A DNA stretch of 33,518 bases from Laccaria trichodermophora (taxonomy: Eukaryota; Basidiomycota; Agaricomycetes; Agaricales; Hydnangiaceae). This document shows, piece after piece, positions 1 to 11,358 of the stretch. The DNA is taken from contig JACTVC010000068.1 of assembly GCA_018417955.1 (NCBI GenBank), forward strand, positions 1 to 33,518, read 5' to 3'. How positions within the stretch are numbered: position 1 is the first letter of the stretch; the number at the start of each line of letters is the position of its first letter. The position numbers were made by a program, and so were the translations under genes. The notes beneath the pieces were generated by a model, which saw nothing but the letters and a program-made list of their open reading frames with translations, did not search any database and was not told where the DNA came from.

Positions 1-1617
1 ATTGACTTGTAAGTTCCATCAAGTATTGACATCACTCTTTCAGGTGGATTATCCAAGTCTTGAAAAAAACCACATGTATCACATGATATTCTACGGTAGC
101 CCAAGCTAATATTGTGATGTGAAGTAAAAATATATGAGATTAAAATGGATATCAGTCCCCATTTGTCCACTTGGAAATAAATCTGAATTTTCTTGTTTGA
201 GTGATGAACGTACATCATTTCGAACATTTTCCAAAGTCTCCAGACCTCTGATAACTTTTTTGTATCCTTCTGATAATATTTTTCCTTGATTCCCAAATGA
301 AAAAAATGTTTTTGTCCAGCTTTTTGGATTGTAAATCCAAATCTCACACAAAATTGTAAATAGAGAATCATATGAGCAGCTGTAATTTACCGAATCCCAA
401 AGAATCCCAACTGGAATGTCAGGTGTAGGTCCAAAGCTGGCTCTAATTTTCTTTGACTTTGGTCCATCAGTATTTAGATCCTCTTCTGCCTTTCTTTTGA
501 GTGTAGATGCAATTGCCTTTGATCCCTGTGCAGGAACAAAATAACCTGAGACGTTTTTACTTTTCTTTTGTGATTGGATGTCAACCTCTTCAGTTGCATC
601 AGTGGTTGATTTTGTGGTGAGTGTCCATGAACTATCAGTGATCACCTGAAAAGTTTGCATTGGATACATTTCACTCCATCTAATTGGCCCCATCACATTT
701 TGTGGACAATACCCCTTCCCTTTGAGCTGTTGATACTGACGTAAGAGAGCATTACGCAGTTGGCCATTGATTGATGGAGGTAATTGGCCATTGTATTTAA
801 GGTTGGTAATGTCATCAAGAAGCTCAAGTTCTCTAAACTCTTGTCGAAGATAACCAGATGCACCACAGGTAATCTTTGATGGATCAAATCCTTGTACAAT
901 TACAGTTCCTTCACATGTTGCACTTCTAGAAAGAGCAGTATAGTAAGATAGGTGGTTACGACAGCTATTTAAATCCACCACATTGAATGGACGAGTCTTT
1001 CCTTGTGATGCATAGTCTGTCATTGCAAAGTTAGGTAGCACAGACACCTGAGAACGGGATATAGCAAGAGTAACATCACTTGGACAGATACATTCAATAG
1101 ACATGCTGTTCTTTACTAGTGGAACTACATTTTCAGGCAATCCCTCAATCTTGATTGTCTTGGCAGGACGATCAAGCTTTACAAACAAAGTTTCAAGGAT
1201 TCGTTGTCCACTTGGGCCCAACTTTGCATCCCATCCAACAACATGACCTTCTTGACCTTTTGTTATACATAATTCTGTTGCATCATTATTTCGTATTATA
1301 ACTGGCATACCAATACACAGTGAAAGTTTTCCAGGAACATGGTCAGAGGCCGAATGGCGCAAGTTCCAAAGTAAATTTTGAAGCTTTGGACTGATAGTTT
1401 TGTATATAGCAGTTTTCTTAGGTCTTCCACGAGGCTTTTTACCAGTGACTGGATCACACTCAACCCCCAGCGTATCCACAGAGTAAAAGTCAGTGAGGGT
1501 TTGGCCAGTATCTGCTGCAAAACGTGCAGAACCCAATTCATTGATTCGATCTTTCTGGGAGTTCAAAGCAGTAATGATAGAGACATTTCTGAAACGTTTG
1601 TCAGCCAACTTGGCTGA
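1..1617 (-). pseudogene. Helitron 1 helicase C-terminus fused to cysteine-protease-like domain
   Basis: The first part completes the helicase: PGKLSLCIGMPVIIRNN, then MTDYASQGKTRP and YYTALSRSA, the last PIF1 motifs. It is followed by a linker with a basic KRK patch and then a domain opening with WDSVNYSCSYDSLFTILCE (about 335-410). That pattern, a tryptophan, an asparagine and a cysteine followed by a helix, resembles the active-site start of ubiquitin-protease-like or OTU-like cysteine proteases; this is an inference from a short motif. The frame ends at 106, but after a stop and a shift near 64-70 another frame reads SCDTCGFF with a CxxC pair, so the domain probably continues past the left edge. 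A His/Asp pair could not be checked. Confidence 0.72.
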
Positions 1618-4208
1618 TCAGGCCACCTTCCTGCAACACGGCTTCTTAAAAATTTAATGTCATCAGCAGTACATGCTGCATATCTCATATTTTCTAGAGC
1701 TGTCCTTAGCTTGGCATCTTCCACTGATTGTGTATTTTGTCTCATATTTTTTCATAGAATTACAACTGTAGTAACTTGGTGCCAAAGTGCTTTACCTATA
1801 GCAGATTGCTGCCCACGTTCTGACATGGAGGCATCCACCGATGTGCCAACATTCCCATTATAAAGGGCCTGGCCTAGTACTGGCATAAGTTGTGCAAAGT
1901 CTCCTGCAAAAATCATATTGATTCCGCCAAAGGGTACATCCATATTGTTTCTTCCTTTTGCCAGTTGTGCACTTATTTTATATAGCTCATAACATGAGAT
2001 CATGGACACTTCATCTAGAAATATATAGTCTACACCATCCAAACGAGATCTAACTTGTGCCATATTTGACTGTTCATTATGACTTCTTCGGGAATCACTT
2101 TTTACACCTAAAGCTGAATGATATGTTGAGCCATTCAATAGAGCGGCAGCAGATCCAGTTGGTGCCAATATCATAATTCTATGTGCTTCATTACGTTTAT
2201 CAAAGAGAGCTATTAATGCTTTTATAACCTGAGATTTTCCTGTTCCACCCATACCTCCCAGATACATTTTAAGTTGCTCACTTTCTTTCATAGTTGCATG
2301 GTTGGCCACAATTCGGAATGCTCTTTCCTGCTCTTCATTCAAACTGAATGTTTGGGCAATGTCATCTATTATTTTCTGTTCTTCTTCTTTCTTTGCTTTG
2401 AATTTTTTGTCCAAGTAGCTGATATCATCCACAACCACTTCATTTTGTGATGTCCCATTTCTTTCTTTATCTGCTTTAGCTGCTGGAAGGTTCTTTGAAC
2501 GTGTTTCAAGGAAGAGTTTCTTTAGTGACTGTACAAGAACATTCCACTGAGATCCAGTTCGTTCTTCTTCTGGCTTAAAGTTTACATCCACTGGATCAAT
2601 ATTGCCAATGCATGGATCAAGCCATCCTGCATTTTGAACGACATTCTCAATTCTGTTCATTTCATGAAGCTTCTGATTATTGATACTATTGGGGTCTCCC
2701 AACATATACAGTGATTCATCAATATCCAATAGACCATCTTCACCAAAGTCAGGAAAGTTAGTATCAAGTTCACCACCACTGTCATCCCATGAGCCTAATA
2801 TTCCTTCTCTTTCACCTTTCTTTTTCATTTGTGCAGAGTAGTCATCTCTTGCATCATTACATTCATACTTGATATTGAAATTATTCATAAGCTCAAGTTG
2901 TCTTGCTGAAAATGCATAGCCACAAAAAGCTTCATCCCAAGATTCATCTTCTAGTTTCAAATCTTTGCCATTTCGCCAAGGTTTGAACAAAGAAAGCATA
3001 GTAGAACAGTAATATTCTCTGTCACCTTGATCACGGCGAGGTAAGCCTCCACCAACAAAATTTGGTATAAGAGCATTCTCCTCATCAACAACAACTACCT
3101 TGTGTGTACAATGTTGAGGGTGATCAGGTAGAAACTCTTGACTATCTGGTTCATCATCATAAAAATTTTCATAGTTGTTAAGTTCATCATCAGAATCCAA
3201 TTCACCAAGCAATTCATCTGTTGATTCATCTTCTATATCACATGCAGTTGCTCCACCGCCCAGAAAATTGAGTTCATCTTCTCCTTCAGTAACTGATTCA
3301 TCATCAGATTCTACTTCATTTTCATTTTTGTCATAGTGAGCATCAAATTCCTGCTGCTCCTCTTTCGAGCGTTTCTCTTTTTTCGCTTTTCTTATCCAGT
3401 CATATAAAGACATCTTCTCATAAACAATAGGACGGTAAATATAATCATAAACATTTGACAATCCAATGTACATTCCCTCATATTTTTGCAGTACTACCTT
3501 CTCTGGCATTTCTTTCTCCTCAGAAACAGCTGAATTTGATGTGTCACTTTCTGTTGTAATCATCCAGGGATTTCTAGCCTCTCTTACAAAATTTTTCCAA
3601 TAGAAAAGAGTGAACTTGTGACTTGTATAATGGTCAGGGTTTCCAAGCAGATAGAGAGAAGCCATGGGACTTCCTATTTCCATCCTAGCAGTTAATGCAT
3701 TCACCATTTTTGTCATCAATCGACGAGCAGTATTTTGCCTGTCATCATTACCTCCAATCATTTCAGAGTTTCTGTTAAACACTTGACGAACGGCATCAAA
3801 AGCTGTATATGAATTTAAGCCAGTTTTTGTTACATATTCGGTGATATATCCAACAGCTGCCTTTATTGCTGTACCTGACATCAAGCTAGTAGTATCTGTG
3901 TTGCAGCGAAGAAGATATGTTAGCTCAGGTGTGAATGTATTGAGCCACATTTCACCTTTCTTTATTTTCAATGCACCGCTCAGTGGATCAACCATTGTCT
4001 CCTCTACAATCTCACATGGAAAGCGTGCCTTACATTGGCCTTGTGCATTTAGACAACCTTTCCGCTTCACTTTTGTAGGGTCTTCCCCATCTATCTCAGG
4101 TCTGCAGCACCCATGATGATTTGATCTACACAAAATATCATCCGTTGTTGCATGAAAATTACCCCACCATACTTTAAGATTAGTGCATCTTAAACATTTG
4201 TTGCACCT
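1563..4208 (-). pseudogene. Helitron 1 late Rep block and PIF1-type helicase, N-terminal half
   Basis: Begins with CNKCLRC and HHGCCRP, then the Rep block YITEYVTKTGLNSY containing the tyrosine-rich motif of Helitron Reps, then a long acidic stretch (about 3130-3350, rich in D/E) and the helicase. Walker A is GMGGTGKS (about 2233-2257), Walker B FLDEVS (about 2005-2025), and a later motif FAGDFAQLMP, all typical of the PIF1/RecD family used as the Helitron helicase. The frame stops at TGA 1752-1754 but reopens at once (KNMRQNTQS) and runs to about 1610, where one base is missing before the next segment. CGA to TGA would explain the stop. The catalytic motifs themselves are intact. Confidence 0.9.
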
Positions 4209-4882
4209 CTATTCTTACAGAGAGGAGGTGGAGGTATAGGCATAGTATGGGTTGGATTTTTGTATTCAGGGTTGTTTTTCTGAGCATCTTGACATTGAGC
4301 TCGAATATCTTCAGAGGATCCTCCATGAAGTTCTCCTTTATGTACTGATTCAAGATATTCAACAATACATTTTTGAAAGTCAGATGAAGGATCCATAATT
4401 CGATCTCGTATGTCTTGAGGAGATAAGGCACCTTTTATCCACAAAAGCAGGTGAAGGTGCAGTGTTAACCTCCCTTGTTGTTCAACTGTTCCATAGTATG
4501 CATCTGTTTCACCATATAACCCAGGATGATTACTTCCAACACCTAGTACATGTTTAATAAAGTTCTCACAGATAAAATGAAAAAAGCGTGCTGCAGCTAC
4601 AGGATTCTTCGCAATTAATGTAGAGCATTCTGGTGAAAAGGTTAATTCAGGTCTGAATTCTGTGTTGGTATCAGCAAAATAAAGACAAATAGGATGCTTG
4701 CCATCTGCTGGAGAAAGTGTAATAAACCAGGAGGGAGCACCAATATAAGATATAAGTGACCAAACTTCATTTCGCATGTATTTTTTAGATGTTGTTGAAC
4801 CTTGCACGTGACCTCCAACTGAATCCAGATCCTTCAACAATTGAAAGCATTCTTTTTCTTGCTCAGTTTCTGGTTTTACTGT
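4190..4882 (-). pseudogene. Helitron 1 Rep (HUH replication initiator) domain
   Basis: Helitron_like_N type endonuclease segment. The HUH motif is visible as LTLHLHLLLW, with the histidine codons around 4450-4460. Upstream blocks are SYIGAPSWFITLSPAD and the segment ending GLYGETDAYYGTVEQQGR. In living Helitrons this domain nicks and joins single-stranded DNA through catalytic tyrosines. The segment is entered by a one-base loss near 4880 (the preceding frame stops at 4876) and left by another near 4208. Past that point the next frame continues with a cysteine cluster, CNKCLRC, and then WWGNFHATTDD. With both breaks the protein cannot be made as one piece. Confidence 0.88.
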
Positions 4883-6906
4883 TCACCTGAAGCAAGTCTT
4901 TTATTTATGCTAGATATCACTTGCATGTCAAGGTTAAGCAAGCGTTCAGTTACTGAATTAAATGAGGATTTTTTGGTCGTAAGATAACCTCCCGTTGTAC
5001 TTTGTTGTATTTGTTCATGATTGAATGCAATAAGTGGAAAATGTGGATCCATTTGGAATCGCTTATCATGATACATTAACAGTAAACGCTTGTGGGCCAT
5101 TGTAGATATGTTATGGGGTATCATATCATTTCCGATACCTCCAAGGCCATAAGGAAATAGCCATGGTAGCATAGCAGGAAATAGTTGAGGGTTGTTATAA
5201 ATGGAGTTGGGTTGTTGAGAATGGCCTGCAAACATGATTTTTCTATTGGATGTCAAATGCTTCAGTGCTTGAGCCTTTATTGCCTCCAAAGACATGGTAG
5301 AATACTCTTCTCCAGTCAGCCCTTGCACTACAAAAGTACAAGGACCCTCTTCGGTACCTATCTCTTCTTCATTATCATGAACACTTGTAGCCTCTCACTC
5401 CCTATTTATTATTGACTGACGATAGTCAATTACAACTGGTGCATCACTCAAAGGGTACTGGCTCAAATTCTCCTGTGATATTCCAATGTCAAAGTAGTCA
5501 GAATGGTTCAATTTTAACCACTCAAGTGCTTTTGAAATCTGCTTTCGACGGACCAGCAATGGTGTACGTTGAAGGTCTTTTTTTGTAGGTTGACAAGGTC
5601 CCGTAAACATAACAGCCAAGACTTCATCAAGTTCCTCAAGAGGAGGAGGAAGAGTGTCATAAATCTTTGCAACAGGATTTTGGAAAGTTATTGCATTTGC
5701 ATGCATCTTGTACCGTCCAGAGGCTACTTTGATTATACAGCGATTGTGGCGAACACGTGATATGAGAAGCTGTTCAACATAAGTTAAGCAGGCAAGCTCA
5801 TCAGGAATTTTACCAAGCCAAAAACCATTACAAAGTGCATTAGCGGGTATTTTTCCTTTGTCTAGACTTTTATTGCAAGTTTTGCATATATATTTACAGT
5901 CATCATCAATCACAGGCCCTGTGATTTCATGAATTTCATTTTGTTCAGATTTTCTTTCTATTCGGGAAACCCCTTCTCGAATCAATGGCTCCAAGTTACT
6001 TGAGGTATCAGATCGTTTTAACATGTCCGATAATCTCGTTAGCTGACCACAAACTGCGCATCCAGATTCAAGAAGTTTGGAAGGGTGTGTGTCTTCACAG
6101 AATCCACTAATTATTCTATGAATTAATTTCTTAGAGGGTGGTTTAGGTGGGAATTTAGTGATTTTTGATGTCTGATAAGTAGACTTATTCTCTTTACTTC
6201 TCTTAGTTTTGTACGTTGGACCTTTTAAAAATTTAATGTACTTTTTTTTAATGATTTTTTTCTTGTCCGCTTTACTTAGGCCCTTGTACCATTTAGCTTG
6301 ACGTTCAGAAGATGTCAAAGCTGGCTTCACTGGAGCAAACAATGTATAAAATTGAGAACATCTTGATGAACACATATGTGCAGATAAAACCTCCAGCACG
6401 TCTGCAACCAGAGATTTGCTCGGTATTGTAACATTGTGCATCTTTGCAATAGATTTTGCTTGAACTAATGATAATTTCCCCTTTAATAATTCCAATGGCA
6501 TATAACATATAAGCAGTTCAGGGTTTTTATGTAACTCAGCCTGAGCTGCTTGAAGCACAACCTGGCCAACATATTTATAATTGATGGAGGTTGCATTCTG
6601 TGGTTCTAGACTGTATGGAGTTATATAGCTTTTGATCTCGCTTATGTTTGCATTGAATTTTCCACCACCATATTGAATGGAAGGCACAACCATTGGCATT
6701 GCTTGACAAGTGCATCCATACCCATACCAATGTCTAATAGAATGAAGATAAGGTTTATCTATGGTTGATGCATGGTTAAAGGAAACTCTATTTGACAATA
6801 ACGGTTCATAGCTATACCAGTCAGAGATGGATGAAACTGAGGTATACGTATGGGCAGATATATATTGAATTGTTTGTGAAACCAGAAGCAAGGAGAAAAA
6901 ATGCAC
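4876..6906 (-). pseudogene. Helitron 1 N-terminal region with DUF6570-like domain
   Basis: Open from a GTG at 6906 to a TGA at 5395-5397, then open again in the same frame to 4876. The domain after the lysine-rich linker (around 6180-6290) carries paired cysteines, SGCAVCGQL and CKYICKTCNKSL, followed by RVRHNRCIIKV, LPPPLEELDEVLAV and FTGPCQPTK, then HGLTGEEYST-like sequence (here QGLTGEEYST). This is the arrangement upstream of Rep in fungal Helitrons. The same blocks occur in Helitron 2 at 29.2-30.2 kb with clear divergence. After the TGA the sequence matches Helitron 2 at once, so the TGA is a single nonsense change. No convincing ATG is visible; the first methionine in frame lies in QAMPMVV (about 6690), so the true start or an upstream exon is unknown. 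Confidence 0.8.
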
Positions 6907-7172
6907 AACAAACTGACGACGAACAAATAATGCAGGTAGCGATAAAGAGAGGTGCTCTGAAACAAGCGAAGTTTGTTTGCATACAAATGACGGAAACTAC
7001 AATGTCTTGAGAATCGAAGTGCAAGCAAAATGCAGAGATCAATAGCGTAATTTACTGATAAGGAATATACAATTGCACTATAGTATACCAAGGATGGTAT
7101 TTGACTGTACAGGTATTCCAAGGCAAACTCAAACAGCAAATGGATTACACAAGTTAATTTCACGGTCACTTC

Positions 7173-7457
7173 TCAGAACTCATTGGCATAGACGGTGCTC
7201 GTCTTAGCCTGAACATATATTTCCCAATCTGTCTGCTCAGCCAGACGTATATAATCATCGTTGACATAGTCAACATGTGCCTGTGGGCTCGGATTGTTTC
7301 CAATCTCTATTATGGATGCATGAAAGCTCGGGCTGTTCTCAGCCGCTATCAATCCTCTGCAAATTGCTTTGGATTCTATATTTGTATCAGTGTGATAGGT
7401 TGTGTAAGGCAGAGGAATGATGGTAAGTAGCAAGAAAGTCCATCGATATAGGTTCAT
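7173..7457 (-). CDS. small secreted protein candidate, 94 aa
   Basis: Starts at the first ATG of the frame (7457-7455) and ends at 7173. The N-terminus MNLYRWTFLLLTIIPLP is a short basic start followed by a hydrophobic core, which fits a signal peptide of about 20 residues. The remaining ~70 residues are soluble and contain one cysteine (AICRGL), so it is not a disulfide-rich effector type. The frame continues upstream to a TTG at 7487 without another ATG. No family recognised. It lies just outside the Helitron 1 coding region and 73 bases from the F-box fragment on the same strand. Since nothing but frame length and the signal-like start supports it, it may be a chance frame. Confidence 0.35.
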   Translation of the reverse strand: MNLYRWTFLLLTIIPLPYTTYHTDTNIESKAICRGLIAAENSPSFHASIIEIGNNPSPQAHVDYVNDDYIRLAEQTDWEIYVQAKTSTVYANEF

Positions 7458-7530
7458 TGTGAATGGAGTAGGAAGAGAAGACAGCAATCCGCATCAGAAT
7501 GTTGAAAGTTGAACAATCACATGACTTGAT

Positions 7531-7965
7531 TCACATGCACACGTGATTTTTTAGACTTTGCGGTGTTGACCATGGTGGATCAAAATGTCTGACTGTGTGA
7601 TGGAGGTAATGTAGGCCAAGAAGGTGTGTATAATGTATTTTTGCTGTATTTCCTGTAAGCTCGAAACTCTTTAGCAAGAAAAACTGTTGCATCAGGCCTG
7701 TCTGTGTGTCCCAGTCCGAGTCATCCAGATGATAATGAAGGTGGTATATATATTGGGCGATGTGTGGACTAGCATGGAAAAGTTTGAAAAGGTGTCGGAC
7801 TGAGGGCCCCGCAACGGAAATTGTTGTGAAAAGACGTCTTTGCGATGGTTGAACCAACAATCGGCACGTTCGGGACATGGAGGACAGTGTTTTCCAATCT
7901 TCAGCGAGCGTAAGCTGGTCCAAGACAGTATCTTGTAAGACGTTGAACGGGACGGTGACTCGCAT
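7531..7965 (-). pseudogene. F-box-like protein fragment
   Basis: The frame is open from 8058 (TTG) to 7531; the first ATG is at 7965, giving 144 residues. The start, VPFNVLQDTVLDQLTLAEDW, followed by LSSMSRTCRLLVQPSQRRLF, matches the F-box helix layout of Agaricomycete proteins, and the next block, FHASPHIAQYIYHLHYHLDD, is the sequence that usually follows in these families. F-box proteins recruit substrates to SCF ubiquitin ligases. Family members are normally 350-600 residues, and this one stops soon after the first repeat block, so it is probably a truncated copy. No second exon was found downstream. Confidence 0.55.
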
Positions 7966-8322
7966 TCCTTTTTCTAATTGTTCGTCAGTTCGATGCAGTA
8001 GTAGATTAGCTGGCTTACTTGCAATCAAAAGCTTGTAGTATGGAATAAATCCTGACAAGATTACTAAGCAGAGTCCAATTCAGCAGTAACACATCACATG
8101 GCCTTCAAATTTGCCGAAATGTAACCCATGTAACACGCCGTTGCTGAAACCATTTGGTCATCACATTCTCAAGTAGAATTTTGCTGTCATGTTTATTGCT
8201 TGAAGTTGGAGAAACATATTCATACCACTGTTTCAATTGACTTGATGAGTTTGTTGTGCATACCAATATCTTATTTCTCATAATTATTTACAAATGGCCC
8301 TATGTATCTTTGTATGTATCTA

Positions 8323-11070
8323 TCACCACTCAGCATTACACTTTATCAAGGTGGTTCTTAATTCAGGTCGATGTTTGATGAGGAAGTTAACTGCTAATGT
8401 TTCTGTTTGTCGTATAAGTAACATTGACTCCTTGTGACCCTTAAGGAAGTTCCTCCATTGCGAGACTGGACGAGGCTGGGCACTGCCTGAACGAATTTCA
8501 GCAAGACGGGTTGAATATAATGCTTCTGCCCATTCACTCCATTCGCCATAAACTTGATTTGTAGATTCATTGTCAATGATACTGGATGGCGGCCACCAAG
8601 ACTTAAAAGCTGTATCATTGGCACGAGCTATCAAATAGATCTGGTCAGCACTCGTATTGGTTAAAAAGAGAATAAAAAAAACATACATGTTCCACACATA
8701 TATGTTCCACACAAAAGATCCATCTCATGTTTGGATAACTTGTCATCCACAAATTCTTTGCCATCACCCTCAATAGAAAACATACTAGCACCACCAATAG
8801 GACCCTCCAAAACTTCATCCAGGCTAACGCTGCCTATAACTAATCTCCAGAAGTATCCACCCCGAAGGATTGCAGCTCGAATACGAGGCCAACAAAGCAT
8901 ACGTGCCCTGAAGTACAGATATGCTTCATAGTCGGCTTGTGTGAAGATATAGTCTTGAGGACGACTGGGTAAATAAACATCAACTTCAGGTACTGATGGT
9001 GACAATGGGATCTGAGCCCTTGAGGCCAAGGTTCGAAATGCAATGCCACGACCTGCCAGATACCTAGCAATATCGATATCCAGGAATCGATCATCAAGTC
9101 TACAGACAAGCAATGCATCTGATGCGGATGTGACTGCCAATTTCCATGGCACTGTGGCTTCTACTCCAAAGTCAAAGATATACCAGGTTTTGATGTGTTT
9201 TCTATCATCTTTGTATGGGTGATTGAAATCATGCCGTTCATTGTCAAGAATATTGATCACATGACAGATCTGTTGAAGGCGTTTGGATTTTGTTAAGGAA
9301 TCAGCATGATACATGTTAATATCACAGTTGATATTTTGAATGTTTTGGCGACACTGCAGTTCTACCGTGAAGGCAACCCAAAACCTGACAAGGTCCAAAT
9401 TCCAGAATTGATGTAACACATCTTCATTTTTATTTGTCGGCAATAGACCAATCCATCGGAGCCAAAACTTTCGATGTTTACTGGTCAAAGAGGGTAATCC
9501 TTGAGAGTTGAAGGTTTGTGGAGTGACCAATCCATAACGTTCATGCATGATGTGTTGTACTTGATCGATCAGACCTTGTAAGGTGCACCTTGGGCCCTTC
9601 AGAGTGTCCTGGTAGTGGTCAGGCAATGTATTGGCATTCTCATAGTCTTCTTCGGTCATGGGCTGAATCATGGGTTGTTGTAGTGGGGGTTGTTCAATCA
9701 TCTCATCATACTGCTTGGGATTTTGGAAAGGATCAGCATCTTTATATGCATCTTCATCTTCCTGACTGCTAGATGCATCTGGTGGTCCAAATGCACAACA
9801 ACAGTCCCACTGATTCCAGAATGAGCTATAGACTTTTTGCTGAGAGCCATATTCTGCCAAAGTTTCCTCACGTTCTCTAACAAAAACCTCCTCACGAACA
9901 AGATGATCAGGATCTCTGTCCCACACAAAGACCTGTGCAGTCTTTGTTGCTGGCATCTGTTCTCGATTCAACCTTCTCGCACGTTCAGATGGCTTCTCAA
10001 GAAAAAGCAATTGGGTTAAGCACTCCCTGCGTTTCTGGAAAAAATGTTCCCAAATCTGGTTCGGGTACTTCTTAGCGAGATTTGTTGGTATGTGGGAAAG
10101 AGCTTCCTCCCTTTGAAACTCGATTTGATGAGGCAGAGGACCTATTGATGATAAATAAGGATTTCCCTCAGCTCTCTTAATCTCATACTTGTCCCATTGG
10201 TACCAGACAGGAATATTATGATCGACAAACCATCGGACCGATGGTTGGCAGGTGTGTCTAATGTCGGTATTGTTCAGATGTATAAATGTGCCCACACGCC
10301 GACTCTCATGGGTACAAGTGCCAATATCAGATGCACGTATGAGGTCAATAATTGAAGGATGGAACTGCAGCGTTTCAACTAGAAAGGAGTTCCATTCTTG
10401 ATACGATGTTGAATCGGCTCTTGCGACTGCATAAGAGAAGAGACCAATCCACAGAAGAAAGATTTCTCTAGCGGCATGTGCTTCCCTCCATGCAATGGAA
10501 GGTGATGCATGTGCCCTCAGATATCCTCGTGCAGAAGGATATGCGGGAGCGAGTGCTCCAAATCTACTCAAGCCTTTCATTGCGTTGACCATCCAACATT
10601 CTGCATTTCGCCATCCATTCATAACGTGGGCAGGCAACTGGTACTTGCCATTGACTTGATCGAAATCACTGGGTATGTGAGCAAGAATGCCAAGTAAAGC
10701 ACCTTCAAGGTGAGCACGTTTAGGTATGAATGCCATCCACCCAAACACCTGTGTCCACCAATGAGGTACATGGATCATGGCAGACAGATTTTCATGGAAG
10801 TGTACAGTGGGACTTTCCAGGCTTCGAAGATCAACACATTTTGGAGGAGTTTGAATATCGTCACTACAGTTAGGAGAATAAAACAGCCGGTCTTGAATTC
10901 GTTGAAGTTGTCCACGAGAGCGATCAAGGGGCCTTGATACTAGTTAGTAAAGATGGAGTGCAATTGTTAACAGATACGCACGCATTTTCATTTTCAGCTG
11001 TGGCGCTGTGCAACTCTGGAAAATAAGGCTCACGCTGGGGTGCACTGGGAGCAGCCATGTCCCAAGGCAT
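8323..11070 (-). CDS. uncharacterised 879-aa protein, three exons, intact
   Basis: Model: exons 11070-10982, 10932-8687 and 8627-8323, total 2640 nt, no internal stop. Intron 1 (49 nt) uses GTGCGT and an AAG acceptor with a TACTAAC branch site; intron 2 (59 nt) uses GTATGT, CTGAC and TAG. Both splice in phase, and exon 2 is open upstream of its own ATG at 10778 back to the intron 1 acceptor, supporting the upstream exon (start MPWDMAAPS). The protein is Trp-rich with blocks SPSIAWREAHAAREIFLLW, QSVRWFVDH-like sequence (here PSVRWFVDHNIPVWYQWDKY) and near the end FKSWWPP. A charged middle part (about 9680-9770) is Gln/Asp/Glu-rich. From memory, similar proteins are common and uncharacterised in mushrooms; no catalytic motif was recognised. 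The stop is TGA. Confidence 0.75.
8628..8686 (-). other. intron 2 of the 879-aa gene
   Basis: 59 nt, GTATGT donor, CTGAC branch site 17 nt before the TAG acceptor. A nearer CAG at 8642-8641 would throw the reading frame off, so the TAG was preferred. Confidence 0.65.
10933..10981 (-). other. intron 1 of the 879-aa gene
   Basis: 49 nt, GTGCGT donor at 10981, TACTAAC branch sequence, acceptor AAG ending at 10933. Chosen because it is the only donor/acceptor pair here that joins the two open frames in phase. Confidence 0.5.
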
Positions 11071-11238
11071 AACGCTAAAGTGCACGATGAATTGAGTATG
11101 GTAAAATACGCGAAAATCGCAACACTTACATAGATGGATTGTCCATGTAGCGTTTAGCAACTAGATTTTCTGACCTCAATGGAGTCCGTTGATGATAAGT
11201 TCGTAATAATTGAGACCTTATTGCGTTTGAGAAAGCAA

Positions 11239-11325
11239 ATATTGAACCCACAACAGGTTTGGTATAACCAAGACGCTATCGTGCTAATCTGAATGCAAGA
11301 ACCAGGACAGAAGATAGGTTTGGTT
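11239..11325 (-). repeat. tRNA-like short interspersed repeat, left piece
   Basis: On the minus strand the piece reads GATAGCGTCTTGG, then TTATACCAAACC, then GTGGGTTCAATATT. These stand where the A box and B box of an RNA polymerase III promoter would be, about 30 nt apart, and GATAGYGT..TGGTTA resembles the start of tRNA-Asp-like genes. A second head fragment follows at 11296-11325 (gacagaagataggtttggt). The same words recur at 13408-13431 and 13540-13577. A tRNA-derived SINE is the best guess; the boxes are imperfect and no full tRNA fold was found. 11161-11238 shows nothing else. Confidence 0.35.
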
Positions 11326-11358
11326 ATGAGTCCTTACGAGTTTACGAGTAAGACTCAT
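11326..11358 (+). repeat. terminal hairpin of copy A
   Basis: Stem ATGAGTCcTTAC (11326-11337) pairs with GTAAGACTCAT (11348-11358) with one bulged C; the loop is GAGTTTACGA. Copy B has the same stem with loop AAGTTTACGA. A related hairpin stands at 29203-29233. Confidence 0.8.

Larger units (their letters stand above)
1..6906 (-). mobile_element. Helitron 1, near full-length, degenerate RepHel coding region
   Basis: Rolling-circle transposon coding region read right to left. One ancestral reading frame can be followed from about 6906 to the left edge through five segments: zinc/DUF6570-like N-terminus, HUH initiator, zinc cluster and late Rep block, PIF1/RecD-type helicase, C-terminal cysteine-protease-like domain. 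It is broken by TGA codons at 5395-5397 and 1752-1754 and by one-base losses near 4880, 4208 and 1610, with a further stop and shift near 64-70. Reading continues smoothly in the next frame after each lesion, so these are recent breaks and not introns; there is no room for an intron at them. The Helitron 5' end (TC) and 3' end (hairpin plus CTRR) could not be placed: the 3' end lies beyond the window and no convincing 5' terminus was seen between 6.9 and 7.2 kb. Confidence 0.9.

Noticed and set aside
6759..7169. Minus-strand ORF of 136 codons with hydrophobic segments
   Set aside because: Overlaps the Helitron 1 N-terminus in another frame, with no recognisable start or domain; left out for lack of support.
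11239..11290. Functional tRNA gene
   Set aside because: Boxes are imperfect, and no acceptor stem or anticodon loop could be folded.
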